From an uncultured Paracoccaceae bacterium (lineage in GTDB: Bacteria > Bacteroidota > Bacteroidia > Flavobacteriales > Flavobacteriaceae): DNA of 64,000 bases. Under the pieces are notes generated by a model, which saw nothing but the letters and a program-made list of their open reading frames with translations, searched no databases and was not told the origin of the DNA. Within the stretch, counting starts at the first letter, position 1; every line of letters begins with the position of its first letter. Where the stretch lies: NCBI GenBank assembly GCA_943788135.1, contig CALSPC010000003.1:248001-312000 (forward strand). Reading direction: 5' to 3'. Shown here piece by piece: positions 19,446 through 28,451 of the stretch. The position numbers and the translations under genes are program-made.

Positions 19446-19886
19446 ATGGCACATGCACATAAATTAGAAATTTTTAGAGGCTTAATAAAGTTTAAGTCCA
19501 ATACACAAAAAATATGGGGAGTACTCTTATTACTTTCTATTATTACACTTATCGAAGTTGTACTAGGAATCTACAAGCCAGCGGCTTTAATGGTGCCATC
19601 AATGACTCCTTTTGAGGGTGGGTTTGGCGCATTATTAGGAAACATTATTTTCTCAGGATTCATATACACCAAAAGTTTAAATTTGATATTTATAGTCCTT
19701 ACAATTGTAAAGGCCTATTATATTACATGGGATTTTATGCACATGCGTGATGAAACAAAATCGCTTCGAAGACTAGTGGTTTGGACGACTATTTTTCTGA
19801 TCTCTTATCTTGTTTTTATATTACTTCAAGAAGGCGGTTATATAGAATCTGTTTACACTAACGGCTTTGTAAAGCGCGATTTCTAA
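19446..19886 (+). CDS. Cytochrome c oxidase subunit IV family protein
   Basis: 146 aa with three to four membrane helices; the segment IVKAYYITWDFMHMRDE is characteristic of the prokaryotic subunit IV family (CoxIV/CyoD-like). It lies 18 bp after the subunit III gene and is followed by a strong terminator, so the oxidase subunits form the first transcription unit and the assembly factors downstream can be separately controlled. Confidence 0.85.
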   Translation: MAHAHKLEIFRGLIKFKSNTQKIWGVLLLLSIITLIEVVLGIYKPAALMVPSMTPFEGGFGALLGNIIFSGFIYTKSLNLIFIVLTIVKAYYITWDFMHMRDETKSLRRLVVWTTIFLISYLVFILLQEGGYIESVYTNGFVKRDF

Positions 19887-19910
19887 AAAAAATAGAAAAA
19901 TATTAACATT

Positions 19911-19940
19911 AAAAAGACGGCTTATTAAAGCCGTCTTTTT
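19911..19940 (+). terminator. Intrinsic terminator after oxidase subunit IV
   Basis: A perfect 13-bp stem AAAAAGACGGCTT (19911-19923) and AAGCCGTCTTTTT (19928-19940) with loop ATTA and a further T-rich tail. The symmetrical A and T runs make it usable in both directions. Confidence 0.88.
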
Positions 19941-19952
19941 TATTTTTGTGTC

Positions 19953-20672
19953 ATGAATATTACCAACTTAAAAAAACCTGTAGTACTTGCGGTATTGTTT
20001 TTTTTACCCGTTCTGTTTTTACTGTTTTTATACCCCTCAAAACATAACTATAAAACGTTGGATATTATTAAAAAAGATATTCCAGAACTCTCAAATTTTG
20101 TCACCAAAGAGGGTGCTTCCATACACTTAGAAAATCAACTTACGGTACTAGGATTTTTAGGCGAAACGCCTATGGATGACGCTTTTTTAGCCCTTAATCT
20201 AAAAGAGCTAGTCTATGATAAATTTAGAGGGTTCAAACGGTTTCAAATTGTTATTTTGGTTCCTGATTCTGCAAGAGAACAAGTGGAATTGTTAGAAAAT
20301 GAACTTAATCAATATGAGTTTTTGGAGTACTGGAAATTTGGTTTTGGCACCAAAGCAGATGTTATAGCCGCCTATCAATCTCTTAAAATCTCTACAGTGT
20401 TAGACAGCAGCTTAAAGAGCGCTGATGTATTTATTATCGACAAAGAACGTCATCAAAGAGGGCGTTTGGATGATCGGGATAAGAATGAAGTAAAAAACAA
20501 GGCTCCCATTTATGGGATGAGCGCATACGATTGTCTAGAGGTTTCGGTACTTAAAAATAAGATGAGCGAAGATATGCGTGTATTGTTTACGGAATACCGT
20601 CAAAAACGCAAAGGAAATTTTAATTCTACTAGCCGTAGAGCAGATGATTTAATAGGAGATGAAAAAAAGTAA
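19953..20672 (+). CDS. Membrane-anchored protein of unknown function, possible degenerate thioredoxin fold
   Basis: 239 aa. One N-terminal membrane helix (VVLAVLFFLPVLFLLFLYP) is followed by a soluble periplasmic domain. The order NQLTVLGFLGETP, then FQIVILVPDSA, recalls the first strands of a thioredoxin fold, as in the neighbouring Sco protein, but the CxxxC motif is absent. A basic, polar tail ends the protein. Its stop overlaps the Sco gene by 14 bp, so a role in oxidase assembly is likely. The fold assignment is inference. Confidence 0.6.
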   Translation: MNITNLKKPVVLAVLFFLPVLFLLFLYPSKHNYKTLDIIKKDIPELSNFVTKEGASIHLENQLTVLGFLGETPMDDAFLALNLKELVYDKFRGFKRFQIVILVPDSAREQVELLENELNQYEFLEYWKFGFGTKADVIAAYQSLKISTVLDSSLKSADVFIIDKERHQRGRLDDRDKNEVKNKAPIYGMSAYDCLEVSVLKNKMSEDMRVLFTEYRQKRKGNFNSTSRRADDLIGDEKK

Positions 20673-21405
20673 GTACTCATACGTAGGGATTTCGTTTATC
20701 ATTTTAATTTTTGGAATTATAGTTATTCCTAAAATTGTTGATCGAATTCAAAACAACGATGTTACACGTTCTGAAAGTCGAAGTAAAGCCGTTCAAATGA
20801 CGGTTTCTGATACCACGGCTTTATCATATCTTATTATTAACGGAGAGCCCAAAAAAGTAATGGACTTCAAGTTTAGCAATCAAGACGGCATTATGATTTC
20901 TAATGCTGATTTTGAAGGCAAAGTATATTTGGTTGAATTTTTCTTTTCAACCTGTCCAACCATTTGTCCGAAAATGAATAGAAACCTAGTAGATATACAA
21001 AATACGTTTCCAGATCGTCCCGACTTTGGAATTGCATCGTTTACCATAAACCCAGAATATGACACTCAAGAGGTCTTAAAAACGTATGCAGAAAATTATG
21101 GCGTCACTAACCCAAATTGGCATTTTATGACGGGCAACAAAGATGCGATCTATAACCTTGCAAATACAGGGTTCAACCTGTATGCAGCTGAGGTCGAAGG
21201 TGCCGATGGAGGCTTTGAACACTCAGGAAACTTTGCGTTAATTGACAAACAAGGCTATATTCGCTCAAGAACAGATGCTTATGGAAATCCAAAAATTTAT
21301 TATAAAGGAATCATAAGTCAAGCGGAACAATTTAATGAGGAAGGCGAATCTGAAGACATCAGCGCTCTAAAAGAAGATATTTTAAAATTATTAGAAAATG
21401 AATAA
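20659..21405 (+). CDS. SCO1/SenC/PrrC-family copper chaperone
   Basis: 248 aa. One N-terminal membrane helix is followed by a thioredoxin-like domain with the copper ligands C99 and C103 (FSTCPTICPKM) and H188 (FEHSGNFALID). Sco proteins deliver copper to, or reduce, the CuA site of cytochrome oxidase subunit II in the periplasm. The placement downstream of the oxidase subunits agrees with that role. It overlaps the next gene by 8 bp. Confidence 0.93.
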   Translation: MKKSKYSYVGISFIILIFGIIVIPKIVDRIQNNDVTRSESRSKAVQMTVSDTTALSYLIINGEPKKVMDFKFSNQDGIMISNADFEGKVYLVEFFFSTCPTICPKMNRNLVDIQNTFPDRPDFGIASFTINPEYDTQEVLKTYAENYGVTNPNWHFMTGNKDAIYNLANTGFNLYAAEVEGADGGFEHSGNFALIDKQGYIRSRTDAYGNPKIYYKGIISQAEQFNEEGESEDISALKEDILKLLENE

Positions 21406-21931
21406 GACATCAAAATCAACTGAAAAAAAATACCAACAATGGATTAATACTGTTTCTGTGCTTATCCCAGTGGCCGTTGCTCTTCTATTTATGGTTCGTT
21501 TACCTAATGTTGAACCGCTTTCATTTTTGCCGCCCATATATGCTGCTGTGAATGGGATTACAGCGGTATTACTAATCGTAGCGTTAGTTGCGATTAAGAA
21601 CAAAAAAATAGCACTACATGAAAATTTAATGAAAACAGCTATTCTCTGCTCTTCTTTATTTTTGGTAATGTACGTTGCCTATCATATGACTAGTGACTCC
21701 ACAAAGTATTTAGGTGAAGGTACTATCATGTATGTTTATTATTTTATACTGATTAGTCATATTCTTTTATCCATTGTCGTGATACCACTTGTACTTATCA
21801 GCTATGTGCGAGCACATCTTGGACAATTCGAATCCCACAAAAAAATAGTCCGCTATGCGTTTCCGGTTTGGCTCTATGTTGCTGTAACAGGTGTAATTGT
21901 GTATGTTATGATTTCACCATTTTACATCTAA
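21398..21931 (+). CDS. DUF420 family membrane protein
   Basis: 177 aa with about five membrane helices. Conserved polar groups include NGITAVLLIVALVAIKNKK, HENLMKTA, YHMTSDS and FESHKKIVRYAFPVWLYVAVTGV, with several histidines in or next to helices as in the DUF420 (YozB-like) family. DUF420 genes commonly sit with ctaB and sco genes and are thought to help assemble heme-copper oxidases. The precise function is unknown. Confidence 0.85.
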   Translation: MNKTSKSTEKKYQQWINTVSVLIPVAVALLFMVRLPNVEPLSFLPPIYAAVNGITAVLLIVALVAIKNKKIALHENLMKTAILCSSLFLVMYVAYHMTSDSTKYLGEGTIMYVYYFILISHILLSIVVIPLVLISYVRAHLGQFESHKKIVRYAFPVWLYVAVTGVIVYVMISPFYI

Positions 21932-21934
21932 ACA

Positions 21935-22147
21935 GTGAAGCGAGTATACCTTTTAATATTTTTTGTAATGACGTTTAAAAACACAAATGCCCAATGTGCA
22001 ATGTGTAGAGCGGTCCTAGAAAGTGAGGTAGGGCAATCAACGGCCAAAGGAGTCAATAATGGTATTGTGTACCTAATGATTATCCCCTACATCTTAATTG
22101 GAGGTTTAGCATTTTTTCTATACCGCTACCTAAGAAACTCTAAATAG
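21935..22147 (+). CDS. Small membrane protein with an exported CAMC motif
   Basis: 70 aa with a GTG start 3 bp after the DUF420 stop. A short signal-like segment (VYLLIFFVMTFKNTNAQ) is followed directly by CAMCRAVLESE, then one membrane helix (IVYLMIIPYILIGGLAFFLY) and a basic tail. If the signal is cleaved, the CxxC would stand at the extreme N-terminus on the periplasmic side. The position at the end of an oxidase assembly cluster suggests a copper or thiol role. I recognise no named family. Confidence 0.7.
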   Translation: MKRVYLLIFFVMTFKNTNAQCAMCRAVLESEVGQSTAKGVNNGIVYLMIIPYILIGGLAFFLYRYLRNSK

Positions 22148-22150
22148 TAT

Positions 22151-22393
22151 CTAATGTATCATTTTAAAACTCATGATCTCAGTCATTGAGACATTGAGAA
22201 CTTTGGAGATTTTAAACAATGTTAATACAGTTATGTTTCGCTTTCCATTTTCTATATTGGAATAACTACCGCTGTCCATCTCACAAAGTTTTGCTACTGT
22301 TTTTTGTCGCAATTGTTTTTGTTGGCGAATTTGTCTCAAATGATACCCTAATGAGCGTAGGACGGAAGTATTTTGATCTTCTAAATTTTCCAC
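22151..22393 (-). CDS. XRE-family helix-turn-helix regulator
   Basis: 80 aa, apparently with a GTG start. A single HTH_3 domain covers about residues 14-72: LGYHLRQIRQQKQLRQKTVAKLCEMDSGSYSNIENGKR in pieces, ending in the recognition helix and the typical VLNVSMTEIM. No other domain is present. It converges with the small CAMC gene, 3 bp apart. Its target is unknown; the 355-bp upstream gap before the efflux operon is a natural candidate. Confidence 0.85.
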   Translation of the reverse strand: MENLEDQNTSVLRSLGYHLRQIRQQKQLRQKTVAKLCEMDSGSYSNIENGKRNITVLTLFKISKVLNVSMTEIMSFKMIH

Positions 22394-22748
22394 AGAAATT
22401 AATGATTAATTAAATTAAATGATTGGTTTGAAATTGGTATAAATAGTAATTTATAACATTTAATTCTCTCAATATTACAAATTATATCTAAAATTCACGA
22501 CTTTTATTTAAGAAATCTACATCTTAGAACACGTTATTTTTTGTTTTTTGGATTATACTTCAAAATAGTGAAATTTAATTTTATAATTTTTTTCTTGAAA
22601 TGATTTTTGGGCTAAAAACAAGGCCAAATTAAAGTCGTTTTTGGTCTTAAATAAGTTTTATATTTTTTTACCGTTTTTCTGTAACAAAATAGCAATTCAA
22701 ACGTCATATCATTGATTATTCATTTTAGTTCTAAATCAAATCAAACTT
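22394..22748. other. 355-bp divergent regulatory region
   Basis: This AT-rich gap lies between the leftward XRE regulator and the rightward efflux operon. It contains a TTATACTTCAAA motif at 22553-22564 that recurs twice in the tRNA-linked element. A weak promoter candidate for the efflux operon is TTG 22641-22643 with TATATTTT 22659-22666, spaced only 15 bp. No ORF or terminator was found. Confidence 0.4.
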
Positions 22749-23450
22749 ATGTTAGAAATCAAGCAGCTTCATAAATCTTATGCTATTGGAGATTCTAGTT
22801 TACATGTCCTCAAAGGGATTGATCTTTCCGTGGCACAGGGTGAGATGGTCGCAATCATGGGGTCCTCCGGATCAGGGAAATCTACGCTTCTAAATATTAT
22901 AGGGATGTTAGACGAAGCAGATGGTGGCGACTACATATTAGATGAAGTGCCTATCAAAAACCTTACAGAAAAGAAAGCTGCAATTTATCGTAATAAGTTT
23001 TTAGGATTTATTTTTCAATCGTTTAATCTTATAAACTATAAAAATGCCCTTGAAAACGTTGCCTTGCCTTTATACTATCAGGGCTTAAAACGTAAAGAAC
23101 GCCAAGAAAAAGCACGATTTCACCTTGAAAAAGTTGGACTTTTGGATTGGCAAACCCACTTGCCAAGTGAATTATCTGGTGGACAAAAACAACGTGTTGC
23201 AATTGCTCGAGCCTTAGCTTCCGATCCTAAGCTGCTTTTAGCAGATGAACCTACGGGAGCACTAGACACCACAACCTCTTATGATATTATGGCTTTTTTA
23301 CAACAGTTAAATGATGAAGGTAAAACGATTCTAATCGTAACCCACGAGGAAGATATTGCTGCCATGTGCAAACGCATTGTGCGTTTACGTGATGGTATAA
23401 TTATGGAAGACAAAAAAGTAACCCAAGTTAGAGCAGAAGCGCATGTTTGA
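22749..23450 (+). CDS. ABC transporter ATP-binding protein (MacB/LolD-type)
   Basis: 233 aa. Walker A GSSGSGKST (38-46), Q-loop near FIFQSFNL, signature LSGGQKQR (142-149) and Walker B LLLADEP (162-168) are all intact. The family (MacB/LolD, COG1136) powers mechanotransmission exporters and lipoprotein release. It is the first gene of a five-gene operon with two permeases, an adaptor and a TolC-like protein. Its end overlaps the first permease by 8 bp. Confidence 0.94.
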   Translation: MLEIKQLHKSYAIGDSSLHVLKGIDLSVAQGEMVAIMGSSGSGKSTLLNIIGMLDEADGGDYILDEVPIKNLTEKKAAIYRNKFLGFIFQSFNLINYKNALENVALPLYYQGLKRKERQEKARFHLEKVGLLDWQTHLPSELSGGQKQRVAIARALASDPKLLLADEPTGALDTTTSYDIMAFLQQLNDEGKTILIVTHEEDIAAMCKRIVRLRDGIIMEDKKVTQVRAEAHV

Positions 23451-24672
23451 TATAGGCCTTTGGCGTGAAATTTTTCAAAGCATAAATAAAAACCGTACTC
23501 GAAGTTTATTGTCGGGCTTTACGGTGACTTTTGCGATTATGTTATTTGCAGTTTTATTTGGCATGGCAAATGGACTCAACAACACCTTTTCAGAAGCCTT
23601 TGTAGACGACGCAGCTAACGCGATATTTATAAGATCAGGAACAACCACCAAAGCGTATAAAGGCATGCAAGCAGGCCGTAGAATTCAATTTAAAAACGAA
23701 GACTTTCAGTACATTAAAACAGATTATGATGACGATATAGAATTCATCACCTCTCGGATCTATAAAAATGTAGCAGCATCCTTTAGAAATGAAAAAAATA
23801 ATTACTCATTACGAGCGGTACATCCAGACCACCAATATTTAGAAAAAACACAAGTATACCAAGGCCGCTACATCAATCAACGCGATATGGATCTCAAAAC
23901 CAAAGTAGCTGTCATAGGAAAGTTGGTTAAAGAAGATTTGTTTTTAAATGTCGATCCTATTGGCAAGTATATTAATTTGAGTGGTATTCCATACAAAGTT
24001 ATAGGCGTGTTTTCTGACGAAGGCGGAGACAACGAAGAACGCCTGCTCTATATGCCGCTGTCAACGGCACAACAAATTTATGGGAATAATGATTATGTCG
24101 ATCAAATTAATTTGACGTATAAACCGGAGTTAGATTTTAATCAGGCCATAGATTTTGGATTAGATTTAGAGAAAAATTTGAAAGAACGCTTTACCGTTGC
24201 GGCGTCCGACCAACGAGCCGTCCGCGTTTTTAATATGGCCATGCAAAACAAAGGCATCACTCAAATGACCTCCGTTTTAGGCATTCTAATTTTAGTGATT
24301 GGATTGGGCACACTAATTGCAGGAATTGTTGGGATTAGTAATATTATGATTTTTATAGTAAAAGAGCGTACCAAAGAAATAGGCATTCGAAAAGCGTTGG
24401 GTGCGTCTCCAAAATCTATTATATCTATTATTATAATTGAGTCCGTAGTAATTACAACCATTGCGGGCTATTTTGGTCTGCTGCTTGGAGTTGGAATTTT
24501 AGAGTGGGCGGAACCAGTTTTAAAAACCTATTTTATAAAAGATCCAGCAGTGAGTACATCTCTTGTGGTTTCTGCAACCATAACACTAATTGGTGCAGGA
24601 ATTTTAGCCGGCTATGTGCCTGCAAAAAAAGCATCAAAAATTAAACCTATTGTAGCACTAAGAGACGATTAG
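23443..24672 (+). CDS. MacB-like ABC transporter permease (first)
   Basis: 409 aa. It has an N-terminal helix, a large periplasmic MacB_PCD domain (about residues 40-270), then three C-terminal FtsX helices with VKERTKEIGIRKALGASP, the conserved cytoplasmic coupling segment. It ends KIKPIVALRDD. It directly abuts the second permease (the next base is its ATG), so the two probably form a heterodimer energised by the upstream ATPase. Confidence 0.92.
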   Translation: MFDIGLWREIFQSINKNRTRSLLSGFTVTFAIMLFAVLFGMANGLNNTFSEAFVDDAANAIFIRSGTTTKAYKGMQAGRRIQFKNEDFQYIKTDYDDDIEFITSRIYKNVAASFRNEKNNYSLRAVHPDHQYLEKTQVYQGRYINQRDMDLKTKVAVIGKLVKEDLFLNVDPIGKYINLSGIPYKVIGVFSDEGGDNEERLLYMPLSTAQQIYGNNDYVDQINLTYKPELDFNQAIDFGLDLEKNLKERFTVAASDQRAVRVFNMAMQNKGITQMTSVLGILILVIGLGTLIAGIVGISNIMIFIVKERTKEIGIRKALGASPKSIISIIIIESVVITTIAGYFGLLLGVGILEWAEPVLKTYFIKDPAVSTSLVVSATITLIGAGILAGYVPAKKASKIKPIVALRDD

Positions 24673-25917
24673 ATGATTAAATTTATATTTGATAGAGATA
24701 CCTGGCAAGAAGTCTATGATAGCATGAGCAAAAACAAGTTGCGCACCGTTCTCACGATGGTAGGCGTTTGGTGGGGCATATTATTACTCATTGCACTTTT
24801 AGGTGCCGCAAGAGGAATGGAGAATTCATTTAACCGAATGTTTGGTGATTTTGCGACCAATAGTGTATTTATATGGGGGCAAAGTACCAGCAAACCTTTC
24901 AAAGGGTTTCAGGAAGGAAGGGGCGTAAATCTAAAATTATCACACGCTAAAAAAATTGAAGAAAATATTGAAGGGATTGAATTTGTGGTTCCACGAAATC
25001 GCAACCAAGCCTTTGTGGTTCGTAATTTTTTATCGGGGTCGTATAGCGTCAACGGCGACTACCCTCTATTAGATAAAGTTCAAAAAAAGAAATTAATAAA
25101 TGGGCGTTTCATCAATCAAAATGATATCGATGACAACAAAAAAGTAGCCGTTATTTCAGAAGATATCTACAAACAACTGTTTGAAAAAGATGAATTCGCT
25201 ATTGGTCAATACATTCAAATGAATAGCATCAACTTTACAATAATTGGTGTATTTCAAACGGAGAACGCCAATATGGGGCCTAGTAGTGATATTCATATTC
25301 CTTTTACTACGTTTCAACAAATTTATAACAAAGGCGATACGATTGGCTGGCTAATGATTACGGGGAAACCCGAATATAATATCAAACAAATTGAAGAAGA
25401 CGCCAAACTATTGTTACGGAACTTAAACAAAATCCATCCAAAAGATAAACGTGCTTTTGGGAGTTTTAATCTTGGGAAAGAATTTGCGAAGATCACAGGA
25501 TTTTTAAAAGGGATGCAATTTTTAACATGGTTTATTGGAATAGCAACCCTCATTGCAGGTGTTTTTGCTATTGGAAATATATTATTAATTACCGTTAAAG
25601 AACGTACCAAAGAAATTGGAGTCCGACGCGCTCTAGGGGCGACTCCGTTTGAGATTAAACGTCAAATTGTAGTAGAAGCCGTCTTTATGACCCTAATCGC
25701 AGGACTTCTAGGCATAATCTCTGGAGGATGGATTTTGATCGCTGCAGACAGTGCATGGGGACAAGGCGATGATGCCACGCTTATAAACGCTTCCGTGTCC
25801 ATAGCAGTTGTCTTTATTGCCTTACTAGTCCTTGTAACTTTGGGTACATTAATAGGACTTATCCCCGCCTTTAAAGCCACAAGTGTTAAACCTATAGAAG
25901 CATTAAGAGAAGAATAA
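24673..25917 (+). CDS. MacB-like ABC transporter permease (second)
   Basis: 414 aa with the same plan as the preceding permease: N-terminal helix, MacB_PCD periplasmic domain, and C-terminal FtsX domain with VKERTKEIGVRRALGATP and tail VKPIEALREE. The two are diverged paralogues, which fits a heterodimeric exporter rather than the single fused MacB of Proteobacteria. The substrate cannot be told from sequence; relatives export peptides, macrolides or lipids. Confidence 0.92.
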   Translation: MIKFIFDRDTWQEVYDSMSKNKLRTVLTMVGVWWGILLLIALLGAARGMENSFNRMFGDFATNSVFIWGQSTSKPFKGFQEGRGVNLKLSHAKKIEENIEGIEFVVPRNRNQAFVVRNFLSGSYSVNGDYPLLDKVQKKKLINGRFINQNDIDDNKKVAVISEDIYKQLFEKDEFAIGQYIQMNSINFTIIGVFQTENANMGPSSDIHIPFTTFQQIYNKGDTIGWLMITGKPEYNIKQIEEDAKLLLRNLNKIHPKDKRAFGSFNLGKEFAKITGFLKGMQFLTWFIGIATLIAGVFAIGNILLITVKERTKEIGVRRALGATPFEIKRQIVVEAVFMTLIAGLLGIISGGWILIAADSAWGQGDDATLINASVSIAVVFIALLVLVTLGTLIGLIPAFKATSVKPIEALREE

Positions 25918-25929
25918 AAAATCAAAACA

Positions 25930-27057
25930 ATGAATAAAACAGTAAAAATTATTTTAGGAATTTTCGTACTAATATTATTAGTAGTTGTATTAAAATATTT
26001 TAAAGATTCAAATGCCAAAGAGGTGGTTGACTATAAAACGGAACTTCCTTTTTATAGCTCACTAGACACCAAAACCGTGGCTACAGGAAAGTTAAATCCT
26101 GAAGAAGAAATTGAATTGAAACCTCAAATTTCGGGAATTGTAGATCAGATTTTTGTAGAGGAAGGCGATCTTGTACGAAAAGGGGATCTAATCGCAAAAA
26201 TTAGAGTGGTCCCAAACGAACAAGCATTGGGAAGTGCCAAAAGCCGTATCAATTCTGCACGACTTTCATTTGAAAATGCACAAACGCTATTTGATCGTAA
26301 CAAATTACTTTTCGAAAAAGGAGTAATCTCTAAACAAGATTTCGAAAACAGCGAGTTAAGCCTGAACCAATCTAAAGAAAGCTATGCGCAAGCACAAGAC
26401 GACTATAAAATCATCAAACAAGGATCACTTTCTGGTGGGAGTTCTGCCAACACCACTATCATAGCTCAAATCCCTGGAACCATTTTGGAGATCCCCGTGC
26501 GTGAGGGCGATCAAGTGATTCAAAGCAACAATTTTAATGCAGGAACCACAATTGCTACAATTGCTGATATGAGTAAAATGATTTTTGAAGGCAAGGTTGA
26601 TGAATCCGAAGTCGGAAAATTAGAAGAAGGGAAAGACATCAAAGTCATTCTTGGTGCCATTGCTGAAAAAGAATTCCCAGCAGTACTCACATTTGTAGCA
26701 CCTAAAGGTGTTGAAGAAAATGGTGCGGTTCAGTTTACAATCAAAGCAGATGTTGCAATCGAAGCGCACACAAAAATTCGTGCAGGCTATAGTGCTAATG
26801 CCGAAATTGAAATTGAAAGCAAAGATAGTGTCTTGGTGATCAAAGAAGCCCTTTTACAATTTAATCGCATTACCGAAAAACCGTTTGTAGAATTACGACA
26901 AGAGGATGGTACGTTTTCTAAAAAAAATGTCACTACTGGTCTTTCTGATGGCATAAATATTGAAATCACGGATGGTGTAGAAGAAGGCGACCAAATCAAG
27001 GTATGGAACAAAGCTTCAGAAGAAAACAACGATGAAGACGATGAAGACGATGAATAA
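25930..27057 (+). CDS. Periplasmic adaptor (HlyD/MacA-type membrane fusion protein)
   Basis: 375 aa. It has an N-terminal membrane anchor (VKIILGIFVLILLVVVLKYF), a split biotinyl-lipoyl-like domain (GIVDQIFVEEGDLVRKGDLI and IPGTILEIPVREGDQVI), a coiled-coil hairpin between them (about residues 95-160), and beta-barrel domains. The last residues are a run of Asp and Glu. It bridges the inner-membrane permeases and the TolC-like channel encoded downstream. Confidence 0.92.
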   Translation: MNKTVKIILGIFVLILLVVVLKYFKDSNAKEVVDYKTELPFYSSLDTKTVATGKLNPEEEIELKPQISGIVDQIFVEEGDLVRKGDLIAKIRVVPNEQALGSAKSRINSARLSFENAQTLFDRNKLLFEKGVISKQDFENSELSLNQSKESYAQAQDDYKIIKQGSLSGGSSANTTIIAQIPGTILEIPVREGDQVIQSNNFNAGTTIATIADMSKMIFEGKVDESEVGKLEEGKDIKVILGAIAEKEFPAVLTFVAPKGVEENGAVQFTIKADVAIEAHTKIRAGYSANAEIEIESKDSVLVIKEALLQFNRITEKPFVELRQEDGTFSKKNVTTGLSDGINIEITDGVEEGDQIKVWNKASEENNDEDDEDDE

Positions 27058-27061
27058 TAAA

Positions 27062-28450
27062 ATGCCCAAAACTATGAAACATATATGTACGGTTCTTTTT
27101 CTTATAGGAACCTTAAGCAGTTTTGCTCAAAAAAAATGGACTTTACTAGCTTGTGTCGAACATGCTTTAGAGCACAATATTTCGGTAAAACAATCAATGC
27201 TAGACATTGACTTGGCTAAGGAGGACTTAGTAAATGCCAAAGGTAATTTTTTGCCAACCTTGAGAGCTTCAGCTTCTCAAAATTATAATTTTGGCTCTTT
27301 TATTGGTCAAGATGGCTCTAGGATTAAAAGTGATACTAGAGGAAATAGTTTTGGTTTGAATACTGGGGTTACAATTTTTAATGGATTTCAAAATCTAAAC
27401 CTATACAAGCAAGCAAAGCTAGGTGTAGAAGCGAGCCGATTGCAGTTTTCAATACTTCAGGACAATATTGCAATGACTATTGTTAATGGGTATCTAAATA
27501 TTTTATTTAACAAAGAAAGCCTCAAAATAGCTCAAGAACAATTAATAATCAGTCAGAACCAACGTGACCAAATTAAGTCTCAAGTAGATGCTGGGATTAA
27601 GCCCACTTCTGACCTATTAGATGCAGAAGCGACCTTAGCATCCAACAGAGAAAGTATTGTAAATGCTGAAAATAGTTTAGATTTATCTCTACTTAGTTTA
27701 AGTCAAAGTTTACAACTTCCACCCAATGATTTTGATATTGAAGACGTTCAAATTAATTTAGATTTAGCAGCCATGGCATACAACTCTTCTGGAGAAATTT
27801 TGTCTTATGCTTTTGAAAATCGAGCAGAAGTAAAAAGTGCAGCGCTAAATATCGAAAATTCGGACTTCGGAGTGAAACTGGCAAAAAGTGCTTATGCTCC
27901 GTCATTGAGTTTTGGTGCAGGTTTAGGAACATCTTACCAACACAATCAAGGAGAACCGGATGTTCGAACTCAAATCAGTGTAAACCCAAATGTTCCTGGA
28001 GAAATTATTGAAACCGTAATGCCATTCGGATTCAACACCCAGTTAGATAGTAATTTAGGGTATAATTTAGGGTTCAATTTAAATATCCCAATTTTTAATG
28101 GTTTTAAAACTAAAGCCAGTGTAAACAAGGCCAAAATAAACAAAGAAAAAAGCATTCTTAATTTAGCGCAAGCCAAACAAGATTTAACAACAACGATTAC
28201 GCAAGCCTATGCCGATGCAAAAGCCGCATTGAAACAATATCAAGCGTCCAAACTTTCTGTGGTAAGTTTAGAAGAATCTTTTAAAAATATTCAAAATAAG
28301 TTTAACTTTGGAGCAGCAACATCTTTTGAAGTTGAGCAGGTTAGAGGACGTTTGGTAAACGCCAAATCAAACCTATTAACTTCAAAATATAATTTTGTGT
28401 TTCGTTCAAAAGTCTTAGACTTTTATATGGGCAAACCATTGATACCATAG
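27062..28450 (+). CDS. TolC-family outer-membrane efflux protein
   Basis: About 462 aa from ATG 27062; ATG 27074 is also possible, and an upstream ATG at 27032 would run through the acidic tail of the adaptor gene. A signal peptide (ICTVLFLIGTLSSFAQ) is followed by two OEP repeats of long coiled-coil helices, for example SQNQRDQIKSQVDAGIKPTS and FNFGAATSFEVEQVRG. It forms the trimeric exit duct of this efflux system. It lies 4 bp after the adaptor gene and 1 bp before tsaB. Confidence 0.9.
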   Translation: MPKTMKHICTVLFLIGTLSSFAQKKWTLLACVEHALEHNISVKQSMLDIDLAKEDLVNAKGNFLPTLRASASQNYNFGSFIGQDGSRIKSDTRGNSFGLNTGVTIFNGFQNLNLYKQAKLGVEASRLQFSILQDNIAMTIVNGYLNILFNKESLKIAQEQLIISQNQRDQIKSQVDAGIKPTSDLLDAEATLASNRESIVNAENSLDLSLLSLSQSLQLPPNDFDIEDVQINLDLAAMAYNSSGEILSYAFENRAEVKSAALNIENSDFGVKLAKSAYAPSLSFGAGLGTSYQHNQGEPDVRTQISVNPNVPGEIIETVMPFGFNTQLDSNLGYNLGFNLNIPIFNGFKTKASVNKAKINKEKSILNLAQAKQDLTTTITQAYADAKAALKQYQASKLSVVSLEESFKNIQNKFNFGAATSFEVEQVRGRLVNAKSNLLTSKYNFVFRSKVLDFYMGKPLIP

Positions 28451-28451
28451 T

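Noticed and set aside
25662-26018. Minus-strand 118-codon frame across the permease-adaptor junction
   Set aside because: It lies entirely within two well-supported genes and has no family-like features.
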